Part shown: positions 26,368 through 33,488 of the stretch, piece by piece
Layout: each line of letters begins with the position of its first letter
How positions within the stretch are numbered: the stretch's first letter is position 1
DNA from: an uncultured Eubacteriales bacterium
GTDB taxonomy: Bacteria; Bacillota; Clostridia; Oscillospirales; CAG-272
Length of the DNA stretch: 33,866 nucleotides
Direction: 5' to 3'
Assembly: GCA_905205065.1 (NCBI GenBank)
Contig: CAJLCI010000027.1
Location: 1 to 33,866 of the forward strand
The notes under the pieces: generated by a model
What the model was told of the DNA's origin: nothing
The model's database searches: none
What the model saw: only the letters and a program-made list of their open reading frames with translations
Translations under genes and position numbers: made by a program

Positions 26368-27048
26368 ATGATAGAATTTGAAAATGTAAGTATGACATAT
26401 CCCAACGGTACTGTGGCACTTGATAATGTCAATCTCCAGATTGGCGACGGCGAATTTGTGTTTGTAGTGGGTGCTTCGGGTGCCGGTAAGAGTACGCTGA
26501 TGAAGCTTTTGCTCCGAGAGGAGAAAGTCACAAGCGGCCGTCTTACAGTTGATGAATTCGACCTGACCGATCTGCCGGAACGGCAAGTGCCGTATTATCG
26601 TCGAGAGCTGGGGGTTGTATTTCAGGACTTCCGGCTCTTTGAAAACAAAACTGTATATGAGAATGTAGCTTTTGCGATGAGAGTAATCGGGGAGCCGATG
26701 CGTGTAATTCGCAGGCGTGTGCCGACGATTCTCGGTATTGTAGGACTTCAGGATAAATACAATAGATTTCCGAGCGAGCTGTCGGGCGGAGAGAAGCAGC
26801 GGGTTGCACTTGCGAGAGCTATGGCGAATAATCCGAGAATGATTATTGCCGACGAGCCGACAGGAAATATAGATCCTCAGATGAGCCTTGAAATAATGAA
26901 TTTGCTCGTAAAAATTCATCGTAAAAACAAGACGGTCATAGTTGTAACACATGAAAAAAGCCTTGTTGACTTTTTCCGTCAGCGTGTTGTAACTATTAAG
27001 GAAGGCCGTGTTGTCGATGATAAGATCGGGGGCATGTTCAGTGAATAA
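26368..27048 (+). CDS. ftsE: Cell-division ATP-binding protein FtsE
   Basis: A 226-residue ABC ATPase. It begins MIEFENVSMTYPNGTVALDN, as FtsE proteins do. Walker A GASGAGKST (35-43), signature LSGGEKQR (138-145) and Walker B ending in the acidic pair D162-E163 (IIADEPTG) are intact, and VVTHE supplies the switch histidine. With FtsX it forms a membrane complex that does not transport but activates peptidoglycan hydrolases outside the cell. FtsX overlaps it by 8 bp. Weak ribosome site. GTG 26353 would add five residues without family support. Confidence 0.95.
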   Translation: MIEFENVSMTYPNGTVALDNVNLQIGDGEFVFVVGASGAGKSTLMKLLLREEKVTSGRLTVDEFDLTDLPERQVPYYRRELGVVFQDFRLFENKTVYENVAFAMRVIGEPMRVIRRRVPTILGIVGLQDKYNRFPSELSGGEKQRVALARAMANNPRMIIADEPTGNIDPQMSLEIMNLLVKIHRKNKTVIVVTHEKSLVDFFRQRVVTIKEGRVVDDKIGGMFSE

Positions 27049-28444
27049 GAGGAAAAAGGTCAGCATTTTTTATTTTTTGGAGCAAAGCGTAAAAGGGCTG
27101 TGGCGTAACGGTGTTATGACGTTTGCGTCTGTTGCCGTGCTGATGTCCTGCCTTGTTGTACTGGGCACGTTTGTATTGCTTCTTTATAATGTAAATTATA
27201 ATATAAACAATATAGGAATGCTTAACTATATACTTGTTTTCGTAGATACAAGTTTAGATCCTTCGGTATCAAATGCCGAATTGAGCACAGTCGCCGTAAC
27301 AGGGGATCAGGCTCAAACGCAGGCGGAGACTCAGTCACAGGATGGGACTCAGGCACAGGGGGAGTCGTCACAGGGACAGGCACAGGGCGCTTCATCAGGC
27401 AGCTCATCGTCGGCTGAAATTGTAGCTGGAAGCGCTTCGGATAATGCGGACGGTACGGACAGCTCCGGCACATCTCCGGGGCTTATAACGGTCAGAGGTC
27501 TTTGGGACGGGATGAGCGACTCGGAGATAGCCGAGCTTGCTGCTGAATATACGTCAGGAGACACGGATGCTCTGCTGAGTGAAGTTGAGGCGGATATTCC
27601 CGACCTGCGTAATTTCTTTGATCTGTCCAAGGCGCGCGTAGAGGTTGATAGAATCCGCAGTGTTCTTGCTGCGGTCAAGCTTAGGACAGGCAGTCTTGAC
27701 GGAGATACTATCGGCAGATATTCTACTGCGGAAGACAGTCTCAGCGTCGAGTACAGGCGTATTACGGCGCTTGCTGATATTGAGATGCAGATTCAGCAGC
27801 TTGAGAATGTAGAGTCTGTTTCATTCACTTCCAAGGCTAAAGCCCTTGCCGAGATGAATGAGAAGTATTCGGAATATACCGATCTTTTTGAAAGACTTGA
27901 GGATGGAGACAATCCTCTGACCGATCAATTTACGATTACATATAAAGAAAACGACGATATTTCGGAACTTCGGTATAATCTTGAGCATATGACAGGGCTT
28001 ATATATCGTGTAGACTGTCGTGAAGACATTGCCGGAACGATTGAAAATGTTCGTTCGGGGGTAGTGTTTATCTTTGTGTGGTTCCTTGTTATATTGCTTG
28101 TAGTGAGTATGTTTGTAATAATCAATACAATCAAGCTTGCAGTATTTTCAAGGCGACAGGAAATTGCGGTCATGCGGTATGTCGGAGCGACGAATTCATT
28201 TATTACGATGCCGTTCGTGTTTGAAGGAATACTGATCGGCCTGTTTTCGAGTATTGTGGCATACATTGTGGAATATTATGCTTACCTGTATATTCATAAT
28301 GCCGTCATTAAAAACTTTGGATTTATATCGGTTATTGATTTCAGCACAGTAAATGGACTTGTGCTTATTGGATTCATCGGTATAGGTGTTATCTGCGGTA
28401 TTTTGGGCAGTGTAATCTCACTCCGTAAATATCTTAAAGCTTAA
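27041..28444 (+). CDS. ftsX: Enlarged FtsX membrane protein
   Basis: A 467-residue FtsX; the usual length is about 300. TM1 (about 26-50) leads to the extracellular loop, and three more helices (about 340-467) contain the conserved RRQEIAVMRYVGAT. The loop holds an insertion: a Gln/Ser/Thr/Gly low-complexity run (about 86-125), an acidic stretch and a helical section (about 150-240). The standard FtsX part then resumes with QLENVESVSFTSKAKALAEM. FtsX with FtsE opens autoinhibited wall hydrolases; in other bacteria the first extracellular loop binds the hydrolase coiled coil. Two such hydrolases follow here. The GTG at 27041 is preferred, with GGGGG about 9 nt upstream. Confidence 0.93.
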   Translation: MNKRKKVSIFYFLEQSVKGLWRNGVMTFASVAVLMSCLVVLGTFVLLLYNVNYNINNIGMLNYILVFVDTSLDPSVSNAELSTVAVTGDQAQTQAETQSQDGTQAQGESSQGQAQGASSGSSSSAEIVAGSASDNADGTDSSGTSPGLITVRGLWDGMSDSEIAELAAEYTSGDTDALLSEVEADIPDLRNFFDLSKARVEVDRIRSVLAAVKLRTGSLDGDTIGRYSTAEDSLSVEYRRITALADIEMQIQQLENVESVSFTSKAKALAEMNEKYSEYTDLFERLEDGDNPLTDQFTITYKENDDISELRYNLEHMTGLIYRVDCREDIAGTIENVRSGVVFIFVWFLVILLVVSMFVIINTIKLAVFSRRQEIAVMRYVGATNSFITMPFVFEGILIGLFSSIVAYIVEYYAYLYIHNAVIKNFGFISVIDFSTVNGLVLIGFIGIGVICGILGSVISLRKYLKA

Positions 28445-28449
28445 GGCGG

Positions 28450-28533
28450 GAATCAGCTGCGGAGTCGACTGCGGAATCGACTGCAAAATTGACTTCTGAA
28501 TCGACTTCTGAATCAGTTGGGGAATCGGCTGTA
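28450..28533. repeat. Seven degenerate 12-bp tandem repeats
   Basis: Seven consecutive 12-bp units, starting with GAATCAGCTGCG and GAGTCGACTGCG, begin 6 bp after the ftsX stop. The unit consensus is GAATCGACTGCG. In the frame one base behind ftsX the array reads as ESTA/ESTS four-residue repeats and stays open to TGA near 28610, with no start codon of its own. See findings. Confidence 0.85.
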
Positions 28534-28563
28534 GAGAAGAACTTTTGCTGCAACGGCTTATGG

Positions 28564-28592
28564 AAAAGCTGTAGTGGATTGAGAAGCTTTTT
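28564..28592 (+). terminator. Weak hairpin before the first M23 gene
   Basis: AAAAGCT (28564-28570) can pair with AGCTTTT (28585-28591) around a 14-nt loop, with a short T run. It might attenuate transcription between ftsX and the hydrolase genes. Confidence 0.3.
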
Positions 28593-28625
28593 GCATGATA
28601 TTGCTTATTATTGAAAGGAACCTTT

Positions 28626-29966
28626 ATGAAAAAACGCCGTATAAAAGTGCTTGCCGTTTCGCTGTTGATTTTTGGCTTTACAGTGTCAGCGTCAGCGGAG
28701 CCTCTTAAGGCGGCTTCGTCCTCATCGGTGGCGGATAAAGAGAATGCGCTCAGTGAAATTCAGGAAAAAATAGATTCGTATAATGAGGCAATAAATCAAG
28801 CCAAAGCGGAAATTGACGGCGCGTACGAGAGAAAGGAAAAGCTTGACGAAGAAATCCAGCTTGTAGAGAAGAAAATAGAGGCTACTAACGAGCTGATAAG
28901 CGTATATGACTCGGAAATTCAGAGTAAAAATTCCGTTATGATTGACATGGATACAGCCGTTGACGATAAATATGAAAGCTTCAAGAGCTGGCTGCGTACC
29001 ATGCAGGTATTCGGAAATTACAGCTATCTTGACATGATTATGTCGTCTGAAACTTTTGTTGAATTTCTTGAAAATGTTGATAGGCTCGGCACTCTTATGG
29101 AATATCAGAACGCCACGATGGACGAGCTTAGAGACGATATTTCAATGGTCAATATGCAGAAACAGGCGATTGATACTTTGAGAGCGGAACAGCTTGAGGT
29201 AAAAAATCAGATGGAGGACGACAACGCGCGTTTGCAGGAGCTGCGTGCGGAAGCCGAAAACTATATTTCAGAGCTTAAGAAAAATGAAGAACAATACGAG
29301 AAATATTTGGAAGAAGCCATTGCCGCTGAGGAAGCTCTCGGCAATCAGATTGCGTCAGAACTTGCCGCTATAGCCGAGGAAGAGGAAAGACAGAGGCAGG
29401 CGGAGGAGAGCAGAAGACTTGCCGAAGAAAGCAGGCGCGCGGCGGAAAGCAGCTCGGTCACGTCGTCGAACGGAGACAGCGGAAACGGGGATAGCGGAAA
29501 CGGGGATAGCTCCGAGCCGCCGATTGTAGTGCCGACCTCGTCGGGAGATCTTCCTTCGTTTGTATGGCCTGTTGAAGGAAAATACGTGATAAGTACGACG
29601 TACGGCTATGTTAGAAGCGGAGAAACTCCGCACCGTGGTATTGATATTCCGGCTCCGAACGGCACAAATATTTATGCCGTGGAAAGCGGAACGGTCATTA
29701 CGGCAGGGTATCACGGAAGCTTCGGCAATTACTTGATTGTCAATCACGGAAACGGCTATGCGTCTCTCTATGCGCATTGCTCTAAACTGTATGCTTCCGA
29801 GGGACAGACCGTTTCAAAGGGAGAATGTATTGCGGCAGTCGGAACTACAGGTAATTCCTATGGAAATCATCTTCATTTGGAGACATACATAAACGGTGTT
29901 TTAACCGATCCGCTTCAGTTCTTTGAATATATGTCGAGTCAGTATTCTATACAGATTTACGGATAA
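28626..29966 (+). CDS. Secreted coiled-coil M23 endopeptidase (EnvC/PcsB-like), first copy
   Basis: A 446-residue exported protein: signal peptide (about 1-26, ending in VSASA), a long coiled coil (about 40-245) and a linker with three NGDSG-type repeats from about residue 280. The C-terminal M23 domain has the zinc ligands HRGID (H336, D340) and HLH (415-417) intact, so it should be an active peptidoglycan endopeptidase. The coiled coil contains LDMIMSSETFVEFLENVDRL, a segment shared with the following gene and typical of hydrolases held inactive by their coiled coil and activated through FtsEX. ATG 28626 has AAGGAA 5 nt upstream. It is 40 bp from the second copy and lies in the ftsEX operon. 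Confidence 0.92.
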   Translation: MKKRRIKVLAVSLLIFGFTVSASAEPLKAASSSSVADKENALSEIQEKIDSYNEAINQAKAEIDGAYERKEKLDEEIQLVEKKIEATNELISVYDSEIQSKNSVMIDMDTAVDDKYESFKSWLRTMQVFGNYSYLDMIMSSETFVEFLENVDRLGTLMEYQNATMDELRDDISMVNMQKQAIDTLRAEQLEVKNQMEDDNARLQELRAEAENYISELKKNEEQYEKYLEEAIAAEEALGNQIASELAAIAEEEERQRQAEESRRLAEESRRAAESSSVTSSNGDSGNGDSGNGDSSEPPIVVPTSSGDLPSFVWPVEGKYVISTTYGYVRSGETPHRGIDIPAPNGTNIYAVESGTVITAGYHGSFGNYLIVNHGNGYASLYAHCSKLYASEGQTVSKGECIAAVGTTGNSYGNHLHLETYINGVLTDPLQFFEYMSSQYSIQIYG

Positions 29967-30005
29967 ACCGAGTGCGTTTAATTGTATTTCGGAAAGGACA
30001 TGCTA

Positions 30006-31364
30006 ATGAACTCAAAAGTAAAAAGTATAACGGCGTTTGCGATTGTACTTGCCGCGGTTTTTATGTTTGGTTCATCTTCCGGCTTTGAACTTGCTGTTTC
30101 TGCCGCGCTGACCGATAACGGACAAAGTCAGCTTGATGAGCTTCAGCGACAGATTGACGAATATGATAAACAGCTCAGCTCGATGAATTCCGAGCTGTCC
30201 GGACTTCTTGAGAGGAAGAACCAAATAGACGAAGAGATAGAGATAATCAGCCAGAAAATGGTTAAGACCAATGAGCTGATTGCTCTCTATGACGATGAAA
30301 TTGCAGATGCGAATTTAAAGATTGAAGAAATAAATAAAAACATAGACGCAAACTATGAACAGTTTAAGAGCTGGCTTCAGATGACGCAGCTTTTCGGAGA
30401 CCTGAATCCATTGGAGATGATATTTTCGGCTGATTCTTTTGTCGAATTTCTCGAAAATATCGACCGTGTCGGGACGATAATGGAATATCAGAACGATGTA
30501 ATGGATACGCTCCGAGAAGATGTAACGGCGCTTTCGGATGAAAAAGCAAGACTTGATTCGTTGAAAAATGAACAGCTTGAAGTTATGTCCGCGCTGAAAA
30601 GCGACGGCGAAAGCCTTGCTTTACTGCGTGAGGAATCCGAAAATTATATCTCGAATCTTGAGTCGGATATTAATTCATATGAAGCGCTGAAAAGCGAAGT
30701 CAAGGAACAGGAAGACGCTCTTAATGCGGAAATTGAACGTCAGCTCAGAGAAATTGCCGAGCAGGAGCGCATAGCCGAAAGCGAACGCGCTGCCGAAAGT
30801 GAACGGATTGCGGAAAGCGAACGCGCGGCGGAGGAATCGCGCAAAGCTGCCGAATCCGAATCGTCGCAGGCCGTAACCTCGGCGGTTAAAGATCCGGTTA
30901 CTGAGCCGGAAACCGAAGCGCCTGATGTTCCCGATACGCCGTCGGAAACCGGCGATTTTCTGTGGCCTATTGCCGACAAATTTCTTATAAGTACGACATT
31001 TGGCTACGAAAGACCGGGCGAATCGCCGCACCGGGGCATTGATATTCCGGCGCCTGCCGGGACGGCAATCCGCGCGGCTGAAAGCGGTACCGTTATAACG
31101 GCGGCTAAACATTCAAGCTATGGCAATTATGTTATAGTCAGTCATGGAAACGGATACGCGACGCTTTACGCGCATTGTACGGCTCTTTATGTGTCCGTCG
31201 GTCAGAAGGTAACTAAAGGAGAGACAATTGCAAGCGTAGGCAGTACGGGTTACTCGTCGGGAAATCATCTGCACTTTGAAGTCCGCTTGAACGGCGTTTT
31301 GACTGATCCGCTTACATATTACGATTATATGAAAGACAAAATTGTAATTCAGATTTATAGTTAA
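30006..31364 (+). CDS. Secreted coiled-coil M23 endopeptidase (EnvC/PcsB-like), second copy
   Basis: A 452-residue paralogue of the preceding protein. It has a signal peptide (about 1-35), a coiled coil (about 40-260) with PLEMIFSADSFVEFLENIDRV, an ESERAAESERIAESERAAEE repeat section (about 255-285) and a Pro/Glu/Thr linker. The M23 domain has H342/D346 and H421-L-H423, the complete zinc site. Both copies end in IQIY plus one residue. The tandem pair arose by duplication, and the linkers differ most (Gly/Ser type in the first, charged Ala/Glu/Ser type in the second). ATG 30006 lies 7 nt after GGAAAGGA; ATG 30000 is too close to it. A strong terminator follows. Confidence 0.92.
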   Translation: MNSKVKSITAFAIVLAAVFMFGSSSGFELAVSAALTDNGQSQLDELQRQIDEYDKQLSSMNSELSGLLERKNQIDEEIEIISQKMVKTNELIALYDDEIADANLKIEEINKNIDANYEQFKSWLQMTQLFGDLNPLEMIFSADSFVEFLENIDRVGTIMEYQNDVMDTLREDVTALSDEKARLDSLKNEQLEVMSALKSDGESLALLREESENYISNLESDINSYEALKSEVKEQEDALNAEIERQLREIAEQERIAESERAAESERIAESERAAEESRKAAESESSQAVTSAVKDPVTEPETEAPDVPDTPSETGDFLWPIADKFLISTTFGYERPGESPHRGIDIPAPAGTAIRAAESGTVITAAKHSSYGNYVIVSHGNGYATLYAHCTALYVSVGQKVTKGETIASVGSTGYSSGNHLHFEVRLNGVLTDPLTYYDYMKDKIVIQIYS

Positions 31365-31415
31365 AAAAAGGGAATAAAACTAAAAGCAAAATTGCAATAA
31401 GATTTGAACAGTAAA

Positions 31416-31454
31416 AAAATCTCCTGCGCCTTTTATAGGCGTAGGAGATTTTTG
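31416..31454. terminator. Bidirectional intrinsic terminator between convergent genes
   Basis: AAATCTCCTGCGCC (31417-31430) pairs with GGCGTAGGAGATTT (31438-31451) through one G-U. A T run follows on the plus strand and the A run before the stem gives one on the minus strand. It ends both the M23 genes and yjbQ. Confidence 0.85.
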
Positions 31455-31475
31455 TTTTGTATAAGCCTCTCGGAT

Positions 31476-32096
31476 TTATCTTTGCTGCTGAAGTGTGTAC
31501 TGCGGCAGATAAGCCTTTTCTTCATCTGTGTATTTTCTGAGCGTGTTTATTGTCTCGCCGTTATTCCACTTGCGGTCGCCGACGTCTTCGGCAGTACCCA
31601 TAACGGTTACGTTAAGCTGTCTGTGACGCGCGCGAACGTGATCCCAGTCAACAAAATAAATGTGCGCGAATTCTCCGCCGTCGAGAACTCCGTCCTTAAT
31701 AGTCATCGTTTCGCTTCTGCCGAAGAATACGCTGCGTAGATGGCCGTCTGTGTTCATGGAGGTATAATCACCAGGCTCGTTTACATATCTGCCAAATTGG
31801 GCATGAATCGGGCCAGGATGGCGGTACTGATGTTCCTCTGCGAAATCGGGAATCATTTTGCGCATAATGTCAAGCAAATCATGCTGGAGATATTCAATGT
31901 CAAATGAATCAATGTCGTGAGAACACTCCTGAATCATAACAGAACATGTTGTGTGGTGAGAAGCGATGCAGACTGTGCCGTTCTTTACGCCCGAAGCCTG
32001 AACAATTTCAATTATTTCCTTGGAAACATCGTGAAATGTCGGAATCCATCCTCTTGACTGAAGCTCAAGCTCTTTCTGAAATACTTTAAATTCCAT
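31476..32096 (-). CDS. yjbQ: YjbQ-family protein
   Basis: A 206-residue protein. The hallmark HHTTCSVMIQE is at residues 47-57, followed by LLDIMRKMIPDFAEEHQYRH, a DGHLRSVFFGRSETMTIKDG block and VDWDHVRARHRQLNVTVMG. YjbQ proteins have a compact jelly-roll-like fold; a thiamine-phosphate synthase-like activity was reported for one member, but the role is unsettled. The usual length is 130-150, so about 50 residues are extra, mainly a middle insert (about 85-115) and the C-terminal tail. The start at 32096 follows an AGGCAGGG ribosome site on the minus strand; an upstream in-frame extension has no support. It has its own promoter and is convergent with the M23 genes. Confidence 0.85.
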   Translation of the reverse strand: MEFKVFQKELELQSRGWIPTFHDVSKEIIEIVQASGVKNGTVCIASHHTTCSVMIQECSHDIDSFDIEYLQHDLLDIMRKMIPDFAEEHQYRHPGPIHAQFGRYVNEPGDYTSMNTDGHLRSVFFGRSETMTIKDGVLDGGEFAHIYFVDWDHVRARHRQLNVTVMGTAEDVGDRKWNNGETINTLRKYTDEEKAYLPQYTLQQQR

Positions 32097-32256
32097 AATA
32101 AAATACCCTGCCTTTGTTCTGCAAAGGCTTCCTTTCTTTTCGGAATTTGTGCTGATTTTGCTTGCTATGAAACAAATATGTAAAAACAGCAGGAATGCAA
32201 ACTTCTGCGCACTATTCCATAATATCATTGTTCATGCATACGCATTACAATATTAT

Positions 32257-32285
32257 AGTATATCACATTTACGGTATAAAAGCAA
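32257..32285 (-). promoter_or_regulatory. yjbQ: Probable promoter of yjbQ
   Basis: On the minus strand, TTGCTT, a 17-bp spacer and TATACT. The expected leader is about 150 nt. Confidence 0.5.
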
Positions 32286-32350
32286 TATTAAACTAAAAAA
32301 GTTATTTTACCTTAAAATGTCCTGTAATCATAATTATTTAAACTGCCTCA

Positions 32351-32385
32351 ACAAAAAAGCTCCACTCGTTGTCAGAATGGAGCTT
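32351..32385 (-). terminator. Intrinsic terminator of the candidate small RNA
   Basis: Read on the minus strand, AAGCTCCA pairs with TGGAGCTT around a 13-nt loop, followed by TTTTTTG. Confidence 0.75.
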
Positions 32386-32505
32386 AAAATATTTGAACTC
32401 GATCTTTTGTTAGTCGCATATCGAGTAGCGACAAACATTTGAATTAGGTCTTGTTTTAGTTGCGTACCGAGTAGCAACAAACATTTGAGATAGCTCACTA
32501 TCTAC
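32351..32505 (-). ncRNA. Candidate small RNA with two covarying 46-nt repeats
   Basis: A minus-strand transcript of about 155 nt is predicted from a consensus promoter (32512-32540) to an intrinsic terminator (32351-32385). Two tandem 46-nt repeats (32401-32446 and 32447-32492; 37 of 46 identical) each form a hairpin. The plus-strand stem is GTCGC/GCGAC in the first and GTTGC/GCAAC in the second, a compensatory change from C-G to U-A. Both have a CGAGTA-containing loop region and are followed by ACAAACATTTGA. A third, degenerate TCAAATATTT lies just before the terminator stem. Two short AUG frames inside lack ribosome sites. Confidence 0.65.
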
Positions 32506-32511
32506 ACTGAC

Positions 32512-32540
32512 ATTATAAACGATAAACATCTGTTTGTCAA
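32512..32540 (-). promoter_or_regulatory. Consensus sigma-A promoter of the candidate small RNA
   Basis: On the minus strand, TTGACA (32535-32540), a 17-bp spacer and TATAAT (32512-32517): a perfect match at both boxes. Such strength is usual for abundant small RNAs. Confidence 0.8.
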
Positions 32541-32574
32541 GAGTTTTTTATGCCATACATTAATTAAAAAGCGT

Positions 32575-32912
32575 TTCTACATATTCTACTTATTGTTGCG
32601 CTTTGTATGCCACTTATTCTACATTTTCTACATAATATACTTGTATCGTTGGCAAAAAATATAAAGTAGAAAAAGAAGAATATGCAAATATATCAATATA
32701 TAAAATTAGATAAAGTAGAAAATAATGTAAACAATGTAATTAATTAGAATAAATCATAATGCGTTCCAGAAATGGAATCATGTAGAAAAAGTAGAAGTCA
32801 TAAAAGGACAAAAAGTAGAATATGTAGAAAATAGCGAATTGAGCAAATTGAGAAAATAGAAACTATACAAAATAGTAAATATGGAAAATAGAAGAAAATA
32901 GAAACTGTAGAA
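32575..32912. repeat. Dispersed GTAGAA/TTCTAC motifs, four as 15-bp doublets
   Basis: TTCTAC occurs at 32575, 32584, 32617 and 32626. GTAGAA occurs at 32666, 32715, 32782, 32791, 32815, 32824 and 32907. Four pairs have 9-bp centre spacing: 32575-32589, 32617-32631 (inverted) and 32782-32796, 32815-32829 (direct). Left-hand motifs point one way and right-hand motifs the other. Confidence 0.75.
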
Positions 32913-32930
32913 AACTAAACAGCAATTTGG

Positions 32931-32971
32931 TACCAAAACAAAGAAGGCTTAACTGAAATTCAGCTAAGCCT
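32931..32971 (-). terminator. Second terminator-like hairpin on the minus strand
   Basis: AGGCTTA/TAAGCCT and CTGA/TCAG form a long stem (32945-32971). The single non-Watson-Crick position is A-C on the plus strand but U-G on the minus strand. TCTTTGTTTT follows on the minus strand. Confidence 0.5.
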
Positions 32972-32999
32972 AATGGTAAAAAATTAAAAAAAATGAAAG

Positions 33000-33023
33000 A
33001 AAAAACATGATTTAAAAATCATG
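33000..33023 (-). terminator. Intrinsic terminator of the three-way-junction RNA
   Basis: On the minus strand, CATGATTT and AAATCATG form a short hairpin followed directly by six T. Confidence 0.7.
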
Positions 33024-33171
33024 CGATCAATGCCTCCGCCCTACTGAACGGCGGCAAAGACAGAAAAAATAAAAGAGTAGTGCCGGCACTAAACTGGCAT
33101 TGTCAGACCAATTTAGTGATGCTTATGTAGGAAGACATAAACATGCAACTGGAATTGATTTATCCGGCACT
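33000..33171 (-). ncRNA. Candidate structured RNA with three-way junction
   Basis: A predicted minus-strand transcript of about 172 nt. The 93-nt core is closed by AGTGCCGG (33164-33171) pairing with CCGGCACT (33079-33086). Two hairpins are stacked without gaps: 33087-33118 (11 bp, 10-nt loop) and 33119-33144 (10 bp, 6-nt loop). Each hairpin has one position that is A-C on the plus strand and G-U on the minus strand, which supports minus-strand transcription. A 19-nt linker contains a second copy of CCAGTT, which could displace one hairpin strand. Downstream are a GC hairpin (33032-33055) and an intrinsic terminator (33000-33023). Confidence 0.65.
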
Positions 33172-33177
33172 GTCTAT

Positions 33178-33206
33178 ATTATAACATAATTATGGAAAAA
33201 ATGCAA
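33178..33206 (-). promoter_or_regulatory. Sigma-A-like promoter of the three-way-junction RNA
   Basis: On the minus strand, TTGCAT (33201-33206), a 17-bp spacer and TATAAT (33178-33183). The predicted transcription start is at the first base of the closing stem. Confidence 0.7.
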
Positions 33207-33396
33207 TAGGTTTGGCAAAAAAAATTATAATTTTCTTTTTTCAAAAATATACTTATATTGACATTTAGTAATGAAATAGTCTAAAATAATACAAAATTAT
33301 CGAAAAATCGTCTTTTTGCGCAAGCGCAGTAAAAAAACAAAATATGTAAACGTAAAATACTTCTGAAATGTCTGCTTCTTAATTAATCGGTATTGA

Positions 33397-33482
33397 GTCG
33401 GCAGAATACTGAGATAGGAGGACAGTTTTCCTGAATGCCTGCGTGCGCTATTGTACAGACATAAAGCCTTATCGGTGCCGAC
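33397..33482 (-). ncRNA. Third candidate structured RNA (core only; 3' end unknown)
   Basis: Downstream of a minus-strand promoter, GTCGGCA (33476-33482) can pair with TGCCGAC (33397-33403) to close an 86-nt domain. It contains TGTCTG/CAGGCA, which pairs with a G-U only on the minus strand. Competing pairings are visible: GTATT/AATAC around the 3' strand of the closing stem, and an 8-bp pairing of 33455-33462 with 33368-33375. No good terminator is seen, so the extent is uncertain. No ribosome site or protein frame is apparent. Confidence 0.45.
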
Positions 33483-33488
33483 GTTTAA

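Noticed and set aside
26290..27066. 258-codon minus-strand frame opposite ftsE
   Set aside because: It is a shadow of ftsE, whose motifs are complete; no promoter or ribosome site was seen.
31404..31739. 111-codon plus-strand frame opposite yjbQ
   Set aside because: Antisense shadow of yjbQ that starts inside the bidirectional terminator region.
32378..32400. tRNA-like GTTCAAAT on the minus strand
   Set aside because: No acceptor stem, anticodon arm or D arm can be formed around it.
32149..32442. Plus-strand frame of 97 codons across the yjbQ leader and the small-RNA terminator
   Set aside because: Composition is AT-driven, no ribosome site, and it is antisense to better-supported elements.
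32395..32490. Two short minus-strand frames starting MFVATRYAT in the repeat RNA
   Set aside because: No ribosome site precedes either ATG, the frames end in the repeat or run through the terminator, and the stem covariation points to RNA structure.
33313..33337. GC hairpin TGCGC/GCGCA as terminator of the third RNA
   Set aside because: The T run precedes rather than follows the stem on the minus strand, so it does not fit an intrinsic terminator there.
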